From the NCBI RefSeq assembly GCF_030123325.1, contig NZ_CP126106.1:462001-526000 (forward strand): 64,000 bases of DNA, given 5' to 3'. The stretch is from Peribacillus simplex (GTDB lineage: Bacteria > Bacillota > Bacilli > Bacillales > DSM-1321). Made by a program: the position numbers and the translations under genes. The notes below the pieces were generated by a model, which saw only the letters and a list, made by a program, of their open reading frames with translations, was not told the origin of the DNA and did no database searches. Below, one piece after another: positions 17,272 through 24,622 of this stretch. The number at the start of each line of letters is the position of its first letter. Position 1 is the stretch's first letter.

Positions 17272-18294
17272 ATGACAAGCAGAAGAATGGTAGACAGATG
17301 GGAAGACGATAGTAAAAGTTTTTTGAGATTTAATCTAAAAAAAAGAATGTTACCAAGTCTGTATGGCAGTATTATTGGAGACATGCTCGGTGTCCCGGTT
17401 GAATTTAAAAAAAGAGGGACTTTCACTATTAATGATATAACGGGATATGGTACCTATAATCAGCCGCCAGGCACTTGGTCGGACGATACTTCGTTAACTT
17501 TATGTTTAATTGAAAACTTAATTGAAAAAAGCGATTCAACGGAGCTGATGCAAAAATTCGTTCAGTATATGGAATCTGGCTATTGGACACCACATCATGA
17601 AATGTTCGATATTGGCAGAACGACAAGTGAAGCCATAATCAAGTTTAAAAATGGAACACCGGCACCAGAATGTGGCGGAAACGCCATGTTTGATAATGGG
17701 AATGGGGCGTTGATGAGGATCGCTCCAGTGGCATTTATCCTTTTTAATAACTTTAATTTCATTGAAAAAATCCAAACCATTAAAAAGTACACGGAAGTAA
17801 CCCATGCACATCCGCGTTCTGTGGTAGGTTCCATTATTTATGTCGAGTTTTTACTTAGACTTTATTATAATAATTCTCCTGAAGTTTCAAAAAGGGAAAT
17901 AAAAGAACTTTTTGATGAGAATTTTGATAAAGATCATATATACCAAAAAGAGCTGCAATTCTATTCAAGAATTTTTGAGGAAGATTTCTTTTCATTACCA
18001 CAAGAAGAAATTCAGTCAGATGGTTATGTCGTTCATACGTTAGAAGCAGCCATTTGGTGCTTAGGAAATTCAGATTCATTTAGCGAAGCCGTTTTAAAAG
18101 CAGTGAATCTAGGGGATGATACGGATACAGTAGGTGCCATTACAGGCACGATGGCAGGTATGTACTATAAAATGGACGACATCCCTAAAGAATGGCTTGA
18201 GAAAATCACAAGAAAAGAAGATATTGATCAATTAATCGAGAAATTTCATAGTTTTTGTGCAGATAAAGCAATTAAAGAAGAGTATGGAGATTGA
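17272..18294 (+). CDS. ADP-ribosylglycohydrolase, probable immunity protein for the LXG-ART toxin
   Basis: The 340-residue ARH-family hydrolase starts nine bases after the toxin stop, with TAGGTG at 17261-17266 as ribosome binding site. The two metal motifs are present: W69-S-D-D-T73 and G-D282-D-T-D-T-V-G. They coordinate the Mg pair that removes ADP-ribose from proteins. An N-terminal extension of about 28 basic and acidic residues (R-M-V-D-R-W-E-D-D) precedes the conserved L-x-G-S-I-I-G-D core. Its AT-rich composition matches the toxin tip rather than the LXG body. Position and chemistry argue that it reverses the modification made by the toxin; the pairing is inference, the domain calls are seen. 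Confidence 0.86.
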   Translation: MTSRRMVDRWEDDSKSFLRFNLKKRMLPSLYGSIIGDMLGVPVEFKKRGTFTINDITGYGTYNQPPGTWSDDTSLTLCLIENLIEKSDSTELMQKFVQYMESGYWTPHHEMFDIGRTTSEAIIKFKNGTPAPECGGNAMFDNGNGALMRIAPVAFILFNNFNFIEKIQTIKKYTEVTHAHPRSVVGSIIYVEFLLRLYYNNSPEVSKREIKELFDENFDKDHIYQKELQFYSRIFEEDFFSLPQEEIQSDGYVVHTLEAAIWCLGNSDSFSEAVLKAVNLGDDTDTVGAITGTMAGMYYKMDDIPKEWLEKITRKEDIDQLIEKFHSFCADKAIKEEYGD

Positions 18295-18310
18295 TGGAAA
18301 TCACCCATAT

Positions 18311-18347
18311 AAAAACCCCCTATAAAAGACTTTTATAGGGGGTTTTT
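18311..18347 (+). terminator. Terminator of the LXG operon
   Basis: Long stem AAAAACCCCCTATAA / TTATAGGGGGTTTTT ending the operon 16 bases after the ARH stop. Confidence 0.9.
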
Positions 18348-18434
18348 ATGTCCAGAGTCCAGTTTATGCTATGTTAAACGGAAAGCGAAGCTGTTTGAAT
18401 TTGGGTGATGGAAAATTAAAAAGGAAAGTATGCA

Positions 18435-18794
18435 ATGCATAATGGTAGCGAGTATAGTTTTAGTCTACTGGAAGATAAGTCTATAAGGTTAATAAGTCAT
18501 AAACAAGCTGATCTATCTCAAGGTTTCAAACATTTAGATGAAAATATCTATATAAAAAATGTTTCTGTAGAAGAGGTAGATTTATTTAAGATAAATTCAA
18601 AGGCAATATAAAAGGGAGAGGTGTTTCGAGCATCTGAAGAAAGAAAAACTGGAAAAGTATTGTTGGATACAACAAACACTGAACTTGCTAAAAAGATGGG
18701 GTTTGAACGAACCGATAAATATATGTACTCCAAATCTGTGGAATGGGACGAAGTGGAGATAATCGAGGAGAGGGAGCCCTATTCGTTAGATTAA
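18435..18794 (+). pseudogene. Small immunity-like gene interrupted by an in-frame stop
   Basis: One reading frame of 120 codons starts at ATG 18435, which has GGAAAG upstream. It is broken by TAA at 18609-18611 and then continues to TAA at 18792. The first half (58 residues) ends K-I-N-S-K-A-I. The second half holds G-K-V-L-L-D-T-T-N, A-K-K-M-G-F-E-R-T-D-K-Y and E-V-E-I-I-E-E-R, a dense, clearly selected pattern. It reads as a single protein of about 119 residues with one nonsense change. Location just after an LXG toxin/immunity pair suggests an orphan immunity gene from an earlier toxin tip. I do not recognise the family with certainty. Confidence 0.6.
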
Positions 18795-18938
18795 TTTCCT
18801 CATTTAAAGCGCCTACATAAAGTAAAAGCGATTATTCCTTCAATAAGTGGGTATAAAGTATTGAGCGGTCTTTCATTTAATATCTAGCACTAAGTTTTCT
18901 TTATGTTGTATAAGGAGAATTTGGTGGGAGGTGATTAA

Positions 18939-19130
18939 ATGAGGAAAGCCTATGGTATAAAAAGTTTAATGATTTACCTTGAGTCGGTAAATTATCCAAT
19001 TACCGAAGAGGAAATCAATGATCTAATATTAAATAAAAAGATACCCCATCTCAGACCCATCGATAATTTGCTGATTTTTAATTTAGATCATATTGATGGC
19101 TGGCTTAGTGATCATCAATTCAAGCCTTAG
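18939..19130 (+). CDS. Small excisionase-like DNA-binding protein (hypothetical)
   Basis: The 63-residue protein has a strong ribosome binding site (GGGAGGTGA at 18925-18933). The pattern I-T-E-E-E-I-N-D-L-I-L-N-K-K-I-P-H followed by R-P, I-F-N and I-D-G-W-L is typical of winged-helix excisionase/AlpA-type proteins, where the recognition helix precedes a K-I-P-x-x-R turn and the chain ends with an I-D-x-W-L helix. There is no integrase next to it. It could regulate the neighbouring toxin island or be left from a mobile element. Function unproven. Confidence 0.55.
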   Translation: MRKAYGIKSLMIYLESVNYPITEEEINDLILNKKIPHLRPIDNLLIFNLDHIDGWLSDHQFKP

Positions 19131-19137
19131 TTAATTG

Positions 19138-19160
19138 AAGCCCTGCTTTAAGTGGGGCTT
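19138..19160 (+). terminator. Short hairpin after the excisionase-like gene
   Basis: Stem AAGCCC / GGGCTT just past the stop at 19130. It lacks a good T-run. Confidence 0.45.
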
Positions 19161-19184
19161 TGATGAATATGTTGTACAAAAGGA

Positions 19185-19225
19185 AAAGCTAGCCAAGGTG
19201 TTTCTTGAAAACCTTGGCTAGCTTT
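19185..19225 (+). terminator. Long hairpin, probable terminator
   Basis: Perfect 14-base stem AAAGCTAGCCAAGG / CCTTGGCTAGCTTT with a 13-base loop. The tail is only weakly T-rich. Confidence 0.6.
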
Positions 19226-19282
19226 ATGTTTAAAAAAGGCTCTTTTCGTAAAGATTGTTGTTTTTAAAACGAAACGATTTAA

Positions 19283-19410
19283 GGTTGATTGGAGCGGAAG
19301 TGCGAGACTCCTGCGGGAGCAGCGGGACAGGTGAGATCCCACAGGCGTTCACGCCGAGGAGGCTCACCGCCCGCCCCGCGGAAAGCGAGCATCTGGAGGG
19401 GAAATCAACC
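19283..19410. repeat. GC-rich dispersed intergenic repeat of Bacillaceae
   Basis: A 128-bp block begins GGTTGATTGGAGCGGAAG and ends GGAAATCAACC, so the ends GGTTGATT / AATCAACC are inverted repeats. The inside is strikingly GC-rich compared with its flanks (GCGAGACTCCTGCGGGAGCA; CCGCCCGCCCCGCGGAAAGC). I recognise it as the high-copy non-coding repeat seen between genes in many Bacillus-group genomes. It has no coding capacity and probably depends on an enzyme elsewhere for movement. Confidence 0.8.
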
Positions 19411-19482
19411 ACACCGCATTATTTGGTAAATAGCAACAAAGAGGGCCCTGCATATTAACGGCATACTAATGGTAACGAATAA

Positions 19483-19539
19483 GCACCAGTTGATTTGGTA
19501 ACAACAGTATACTGCAGTTACCAAACCGGCCGAAGGTGC
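19483..19539. repeat. Two-step inverted repeat near the end of the DUF445 gene
   Basis: GCACC ... TTTGGTAAC (19494-19502) pairs with GTTACCAAA (19517-19525) ... GGTGC. It lies just beyond the DUF445 stop and could act as a terminator, though it has no T-run. Confidence 0.5.
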
Positions 19540-19544
19540 CTGAA

Positions 19545-20801
19545 TTATAACAGCTTAAGTAGAGCCTGTGCACCTGTTAGGATAAGCCCTATTATAAAAC
19601 CACAGACCGCTCCGTTCACACGAATCCATTGTAAGTCTTTTCCTACACCATTTTCCATCATATCAATCAGTGTTTCATTGTCTAGCTTATCTAAATTTTC
19701 TTGGACAAGATTACCGATCTGCGTATGATTTTTTTCAATGAGAACAGTAATTTGTTTCTGTACCCATTGATCGATGTGCGTGCTATTTTCTTTTATGTTG
19801 TCCAGTACGTCCTGAATTATTGGAGTCAGGTAAGTATCCATGAAATGTTCATCTTCTACGAAATCTAACGCCTCTTGTTGAATTTGTTGTAGACTTCCCT
19901 TTATTGTCGCCTCAGGCTCCCATTTTGTCAGAAGTTGATTTTTCCATTTTTCAACTCCTTCTAACAGCTCCTGGTTATGGTTAATGCCTTGTATCTCTTT
20001 CCGGATATATAAGATTAGAGCCTCTCTATTTGGTTCTTTCTCGTTTTGTAAATTATTTACGACACTTAACAAAAGGTTTTGTATGATATTCCCAAGTTTC
20101 TCTTCATTAAGCAGACTTTGAATGGATTTGACTGCAAACTGAAGCATACCATCCAGTTCAATCTTGCTGAGTACATCCATGGAAACAGTGCCAAGTCGAC
20201 GGCTGGTTTGTTTTTTCCTTAACCAATCTTCCGCTTTTTTCAAAACATGATCCAAGGCCTTCTTATCAAATTGTTCATTAAGTAACTCTGAACTTACTAG
20301 ATGAAGAATCTTGCCCATGTCTATGTTGGAAAGTGATGCTTTAATTTTTTTTGCAACGAAAGGTGTAATCTTTTCTATATCTATATAACAAATCATTTGC
20401 TTGATAAGTTTAATCAGGACTTTTCTAAAAGTATCACTTTGTATCTCTTTTACTAAAATGGGGATTAATTTTTCTGTAAAAGGAATATGTTTTACTTTGT
20501 CTTGAATACTTTCCTTTGATAGCCAGTCATTTTTTAGCATCGAAACAAGTGCATTTGTCATTCGTTTACGATTGTTGGGCAAAAGTGCTGTATGGGGGAT
20601 CGGTAATCCGAGCGGGTGCCGAAATAATGCAGTGACTGCAAACCAATCTGCTAGACCACCAACTAATCCTGCCTCAAACCCTCCATGTAATAAATCCAGC
20701 GGCAACGTACCCTGAAATGGAGTGGTTGCAATATAACCCGCCCCCATGACCATTAGTGAATATTTAGCGATTTTTCTTGACGATTTTATTTTTGGTGACA
20801 T
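19545..20801 (-). CDS. DUF445 family membrane-associated protein
   Basis: The 418-residue protein belongs to the DUF445 (YheB-like) family. The N-terminal membrane segment (about 10-30) is followed by the family hallmark G-G-F-E-A-G-L-V-G-G-L-A-D-W-F-A-V-T-A-L-F-R-H-P and by H-T-A-L-L-P. A long helical/coiled region (about 80-385) follows, then a hydrophobic C-terminal helix ending in L-L. The start is placed at ATG 20801 because AAGGATGAGG precedes it; the in-frame TTG at 20831 has no such site. Function unknown; in B. subtilis a member is linked to spore-coat or membrane localisation. Confidence 0.82.
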   Translation of the reverse strand: MSPKIKSSRKIAKYSLMVMGAGYIATTPFQGTLPLDLLHGGFEAGLVGGLADWFAVTALFRHPLGLPIPHTALLPNNRKRMTNALVSMLKNDWLSKESIQDKVKHIPFTEKLIPILVKEIQSDTFRKVLIKLIKQMICYIDIEKITPFVAKKIKASLSNIDMGKILHLVSSELLNEQFDKKALDHVLKKAEDWLRKKQTSRRLGTVSMDVLSKIELDGMLQFAVKSIQSLLNEEKLGNIIQNLLLSVVNNLQNEKEPNREALILYIRKEIQGINHNQELLEGVEKWKNQLLTKWEPEATIKGSLQQIQQEALDFVEDEHFMDTYLTPIIQDVLDNIKENSTHIDQWVQKQITVLIEKNHTQIGNLVQENLDKLDNETLIDMMENGVGKDLQWIRVNGAVCGFIIGLILTGAQALLKLL

Positions 20802-21102
20802 TATATTCCTCATCCTTAAAATGATATTCAATTACTATAACCCGAATCATTAGCAAATTTTATAAACTTACTTTTATCTAGTAGTATAGCAGGTAGTTCA
20901 AAAAAATACTCCCAACAAGGGCAGTCAGTTCATTTATCGGGGAATGGGAAAATCGCCTATTAAGTATGAAAGCTTAAAATATGCAATATGAATCGAACCC
21001 ACAATCATTGGTATTTTCCTTTGAATTTCAAAGATGAGGATGGTTGATTCACAATAAAAAAAGCCGATTTATTCAATCGGCTTTTTTATTCATCCAACAA
21101 TA
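20802..21102. other. Intergenic stretch, AT-rich
   Basis: Apart from the terminator near 21056, I see no gene, RNA or clear regulatory element here. It holds the promoter of the DUF445 gene, which I cannot place with confidence. Confidence 0.5.
21056..21087 (-). terminator. Terminator of the BASS transporter gene
   Basis: Stem AAAAAAGCCGATT / AATCGGCTTTTTT with a five-base loop, with T-runs in both directions. Confidence 0.88.
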
Positions 21103-22074
21103 TTATGATGCGTCTGTTTTCATCGAATTATTTGTGCCTGCATTTTTTTTATCTTTCATGCGACTGAAAATAAAGGCTAGAACGGAACCTGATATATTAT
21201 GCCAAACACTGAAAATGGCACTAGGTACAGCGGCCAAAGGTGAGAAATGGGCTGTTGCTATAGCTACACCTAAACCTGAATTCTGCATACCAACCTCCAT
21301 TGCAACAGCTTTCTGTTTAGCTAAATCCATCCCGCATAATCGAGCAAAGAAAAAGCCGAGAAGAAAACCAAGAACATTATGAAGAACGACGACTGCAAAA
21401 ATAAGCAAACCTGTTTTAGCCAGCTGAGCTTGGCTGCCAGCCACTACGGCAGATACGATCAGAACGATGGAAATGACAGATACTAGAGGCAGGGCCTTTG
21501 CCCCGGCTTCTGCTTGTTTACCGAAAAACTTTTTAACAATGAATCCAAGCAGCAATGGGATGATCACCACTTGAATGATGGAAATGAATAATGATCCAAT
21601 ACTGATATCGACCCATTTACTTGCTAAGAGCAAAATAAGCAGGGGGGTTACGATAGGCGCTAGAATAGTGGAAACAGAAGCGATGGCAACTGCAAGCGCA
21701 ACATTTCCCCTCGCAAGAAACACCATGACATTTGATGCTGTTCCACTAGGGCAACATCCAACCAAAATAACCCCGACAGCCACTTCTTTCGGTAAATCGA
21801 ACCCTATTGCTAATACAAATGCCAGTAATGGCATAATGATAAAATGTCCTGCTACTCCTAGTGCCACTTCTTTTGGACGTCGGAAAACTTCTTTAAAATC
21901 CGATGCTGATAGTGTAAGTCCCATGCCAAACATGACAATTCCTAATAATGGAACAATATAGGCTCCAATCCATATAAAATGATTAGGCAAGATATAAGCG
22001 ATAATGGCAAATATAATGACCCAAATGGTAAACGTTTTACCAGCAAATGTGCTGATTTTCTCTACTACTGCCAT
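21103..22074 (-). CDS. Bile acid:sodium symporter family transporter (YocS-like)
   Basis: The 323-residue protein has nine to ten membrane helices of the BASS family. The cross-over motifs G-C-C-P-S-G-T-A-S-N-V (about 107-117) and E-V-G-M-Q-N-S-G-L-G-V-A are the two sodium-binding signatures. Substrates in this branch are organic anions such as pantoate or keto acids; the substrate here cannot be read from sequence. ATG 22074 is chosen because AGGAGGG lies directly upstream, whereas the start at 22107 has none. Single gene. Confidence 0.86.
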   Translation of the reverse strand: MAVVEKISTFAGKTFTIWVIIFAIIAYILPNHFIWIGAYIVPLLGIVMFGMGLTLSASDFKEVFRRPKEVALGVAGHFIIMPLLAFVLAIGFDLPKEVAVGVILVGCCPSGTASNVMVFLARGNVALAVAIASVSTILAPIVTPLLILLLASKWVDISIGSLFISIIQVVIIPLLLGFIVKKFFGKQAEAGAKALPLVSVISIVLIVSAVVAGSQAQLAKTGLLIFAVVVLHNVLGFLLGFFFARLCGMDLAKQKAVAMEVGMQNSGLGVAIATAHFSPLAAVPSAIFSVWHNISGSVLAFIFSRMKDKKNAGTNNSMKTDAS

Positions 22075-22460
22075 AGTGACCCTCCTAGATGTTTTGAAAT
22101 AAAACAATTATAGTTTATATTCAGAATATTTGAAACCTTTTTTTGAAAAAATCAATACATTTTTAAACAGCCTTTTGGGTATTTTCATTAGGGACAGTCA
22201 TATTTAAAACGATGATTTTTGGAACTATAATTCTCTTCCGCAACTAGTGTGAATATGACGATTTACTATGGAAATAGGGACAGGGTCTTTAGAGATTCTG
22301 TTCGCTTTTTTACTTTATCTTTTAATATAAAATAAGAGGGTGCTGTATATTAGTCACAAACTAGTTTATAAGGAACTGGAGATTGAATTAGTATTTGTTG
22401 TTTTACAGGATTGATTATTGCTATTGTAAGTTTAGCTAGGGATATAAAAGAAGTGGAGAT
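22075..22460. other. Intergenic stretch upstream of hssR
   Basis: About 385 bases, AT-rich. I see no gene or structured RNA. It should contain divergent promoters for the BASS transporter and hssR, but no convincing operator stands out. Confidence 0.5.
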
Positions 22461-23147
22461 GTGGTTTCTTTGATACATATATTAATTGCGGATGATGATC
22501 GGCATATTCGGGAGTTGCTTAAATTTCACTTGGAAAAGGAAGGGTACATGGTATCGGAAGCGAAGGACGGGAATGAGGCTTCCTTGATACTGGAGAAGGA
22601 ACGGATCCATCTGGCGGTTGTCGATATTATGATGCCGTTTAAAAACGGACTGGATCTTTGTAAGGAAATCCGGGATCAATATGATCTGCCGGTCATTTTA
22701 TTGACAGCTAAAGATCAACTTATCGATAAGGAAAAGGGGTATTTTGCGGGTACGGATGATTACCTCGTGAAGCCATTTGAGCCACGGGAACTTCTATTCC
22801 GGATAAAAGCGCTATTGCGAAGGTACCGTATGGTGAATTCTGAATCCATCTCATTGAATCAAACGGTCATTGACCGCAAAAGTTATGAAGTTCGAATAAT
22901 GGGGAATACGCTGCTCCTGCCGCTTAAGGAATTCGAGCTGCTGGCTCAGCTGGGGAGCTTTCCTGATCAGGTCTTTACGCGTGAGCAGCTTATTGAATTG
23001 GTATGGGGTGCTGATTTTGAAGGGGATGATCGGACGGTTGATGTCCATATTAAACGGTTAAGGGAACGTTTTGCCGGGCGGACCGATGATTTTGTTATAA
23101 CGACTGTCCGTGGCTTAGGTTATAAACTGGAGGTCAACAAGAAGTGA
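22461..23147 (+). CDS. hssR: Haem-sensing response regulator HssR
   Basis: The 228-residue OmpR-family regulator has a receiver domain with D-D-D near the start, the phosphorylation site in V-V-D-I-M-M-P and K of L-V-K-P-F. The C-terminal winged helix carries F-T-R-E-Q-L-I-E-L-V-W-G and D-R-T-V-D-V-H-I-K-R-L-R. Identity as HssR rests on G-T-D-D-Y-x-V-K-P-F-E and on the hssS-hrtB-hrtA context. The start is uncertain: GTG 22461 is close to its GGAG; TTG 22470 (M-I-H-I-L-I-A-D-D-D) fits the family better. Confidence 0.88.
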   Translation: MVSLIHILIADDDRHIRELLKFHLEKEGYMVSEAKDGNEASLILEKERIHLAVVDIMMPFKNGLDLCKEIRDQYDLPVILLTAKDQLIDKEKGYFAGTDDYLVKPFEPRELLFRIKALLRRYRMVNSESISLNQTVIDRKSYEVRIMGNTLLLPLKEFELLAQLGSFPDQVFTREQLIELVWGADFEGDDRTVDVHIKRLRERFAGRTDDFVITTVRGLGYKLEVNKK

Positions 23148-24523
23148 AAACACTCTATTTCAGGATAGTTATTCAAACCATTTTGATCATGGTGCTTGCC
23201 AGTGTCATCGCTTTTTTAATTTCCAATGTTTATTATCATCAGGTTCAAAAACCCAACAATGGTGAGAAGATAAAGAAAGTCGCAAGTGAGATCGTCTCCT
23301 TATATGAGGAGAATCCTGATCAGGATATTGATGCGTACTTAAACCATATTGCAGGATTGCACTATCAAATGTATCTATTTAATGAGCAGGGTGAAGGAAC
23401 TTTATATGGTGAGCCGTTTCGGGAAACGGCATTGGACCCAGATACGATTTCCGGAGTTTTGAACGGGAAGACCTATCAAGGGATCGCCCATTATAATAAT
23501 GGGTTATTTATTACCGGATTTTTTGAAGATGTATTGATTAATAGCATTGGGGTCCCGTTGAACGTCAATGGCGAAAAGCATGCATTGTTTGTAAGGCCGA
23601 ATATAGAGCTGCAGTTTGGTGAATTCCGCTTTTTCCTTGCAGTTTTGCTTGTACTCACGCTCCTTCTCAGCTTTTTATTTGTGATCATTAACACGCGTTT
23701 CATCGTTAAGCCGATTACGAAATTAACGGAGGCTACAAAGAGGATCGCTGATGGGGATTATAATAATGAATTGAATGTCACCCGGAGCGATGAGATAGGG
23801 GATTTGGCACAGCATTTCTCGAAAATGACCCATAGTATCCAACGGTTGGATGATATGAGGCAGGAGTTCGTTTCGAATGTATCTCATGAAATTCAATCTC
23901 CGCTTGCATCCATCCAAGGTTTTTCCCAAACGCTACAATCGGAGGAATTAACAAAAGAACAGAGAGATCAGTACTTGTCCATTATTGAAAAAGAAAGCAG
24001 GCGCATGTCTTTGTTAAGCAAACAGCTGCTCATGCTTGCTTCGTTGGATAAAGTGGATGATCCGCTGCAACGGTCCAATTTCGATTTAGCGCAACAAATA
24101 CGGCAAGTGCTGTTCATGCTGGAATGGAATTGGCGGGAAAAAGATATGGTGATCGAAATGGATTTGCCTTCAACCGTCATTTCTGCAGATGAGAAACTTT
24201 TAAATCAAGTATGGACGAATTTGATAACCAATAGCATTAAATACTCGGAAAGCGGCAGTTCAATCAATATTCGGATAAAAAAAATAGGCAGTAATGTTGA
24301 AGTGATGATTGCGGATACGGGTATGGGAATTCCGGAAGAAGACCTCGCTTATATCTTTGATCGGTTTTATAAAGTCGACAAAGTGAGGAACAGGAGTGAA
24401 ACAGGCAGCGGATTAGGACTTTCGATTACGAAGAAGACGGTCGAACTTCATGGGGGAACGATCGAAGTTCATAGCGAACTCGGTAAAGGGACCACTTTTT
24501 ATATACGGTTGCCCCTTATGTAA
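23144..24523 (+). CDS. hssS: Haem-sensing histidine kinase HssS
   Basis: The 459-residue kinase has two membrane helices (about 10-30 and 163-185) around an extracytoplasmic sensor of about 130 residues, then a HAMP domain (about 186-240), the H-box F-V-S-N-V-S-H-E-I-Q-S-P-L (about 250) and an ATPase domain ending G-S-G-L-G-L-S-I-T-K-K. The GTG start overlaps the hssR stop (GTGA), and GGAGGT lies upstream. In Gram-positive bacteria HssS detects excess haem at the membrane and phosphorylates HssR, which activates hrtBA. Confidence 0.88.
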   Translation: MKTLYFRIVIQTILIMVLASVIAFLISNVYYHQVQKPNNGEKIKKVASEIVSLYEENPDQDIDAYLNHIAGLHYQMYLFNEQGEGTLYGEPFRETALDPDTISGVLNGKTYQGIAHYNNGLFITGFFEDVLINSIGVPLNVNGEKHALFVRPNIELQFGEFRFFLAVLLVLTLLLSFLFVIINTRFIVKPITKLTEATKRIADGDYNNELNVTRSDEIGDLAQHFSKMTHSIQRLDDMRQEFVSNVSHEIQSPLASIQGFSQTLQSEELTKEQRDQYLSIIEKESRRMSLLSKQLLMLASLDKVDDPLQRSNFDLAQQIRQVLFMLEWNWREKDMVIEMDLPSTVISADEKLLNQVWTNLITNSIKYSESGSSINIRIKKIGSNVEVMIADTGMGIPEEDLAYIFDRFYKVDKVRNRSETGSGLGLSITKKTVELHGGTIEVHSELGKGTTFYIRLPLM

Positions 24524-24529
24524 TCAGTT

Positions 24530-24562
24530 GTTCATCTTCCATTCATATTGATTGTTTACAAT
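24530..24562 (+). promoter_or_regulatory. HssR-type direct repeat and promoter of hrtBA
   Basis: GTTCATCTT-CC-ATTCATATT (24530-24549) matches the staphylococcal HssR box, two GTTCATATT half-sites separated by two bases, with one mismatch per half. A -10-like TACAAT at 24557-24562 has no good -35 because the repeat occupies that place, as expected for an activator-dependent promoter. Confidence 0.7.
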
Positions 24563-24622
24563 CGGTTCATACCGAATCAAGTTGGACTTGATAGGTAAAC
24601 AAAAGGAATGGGAGATGAAATA

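Noticed and set aside
18621..18794. GTG-started small gene after the LXG operon
   Set aside because: It is in the same frame as the upstream 58-codon frame and begins four codons after its stop, so one interrupted gene is the better reading.
19283..19410. Insertion sequence
   Set aside because: Only 128 bp, no transposase frame; classed as a dispersed repeat.
19255..19458. Plus- and minus-strand frames over the GC-rich repeat
   Set aside because: They arise from the composition of the dispersed repeat; the same frames occur wherever the repeat lies.
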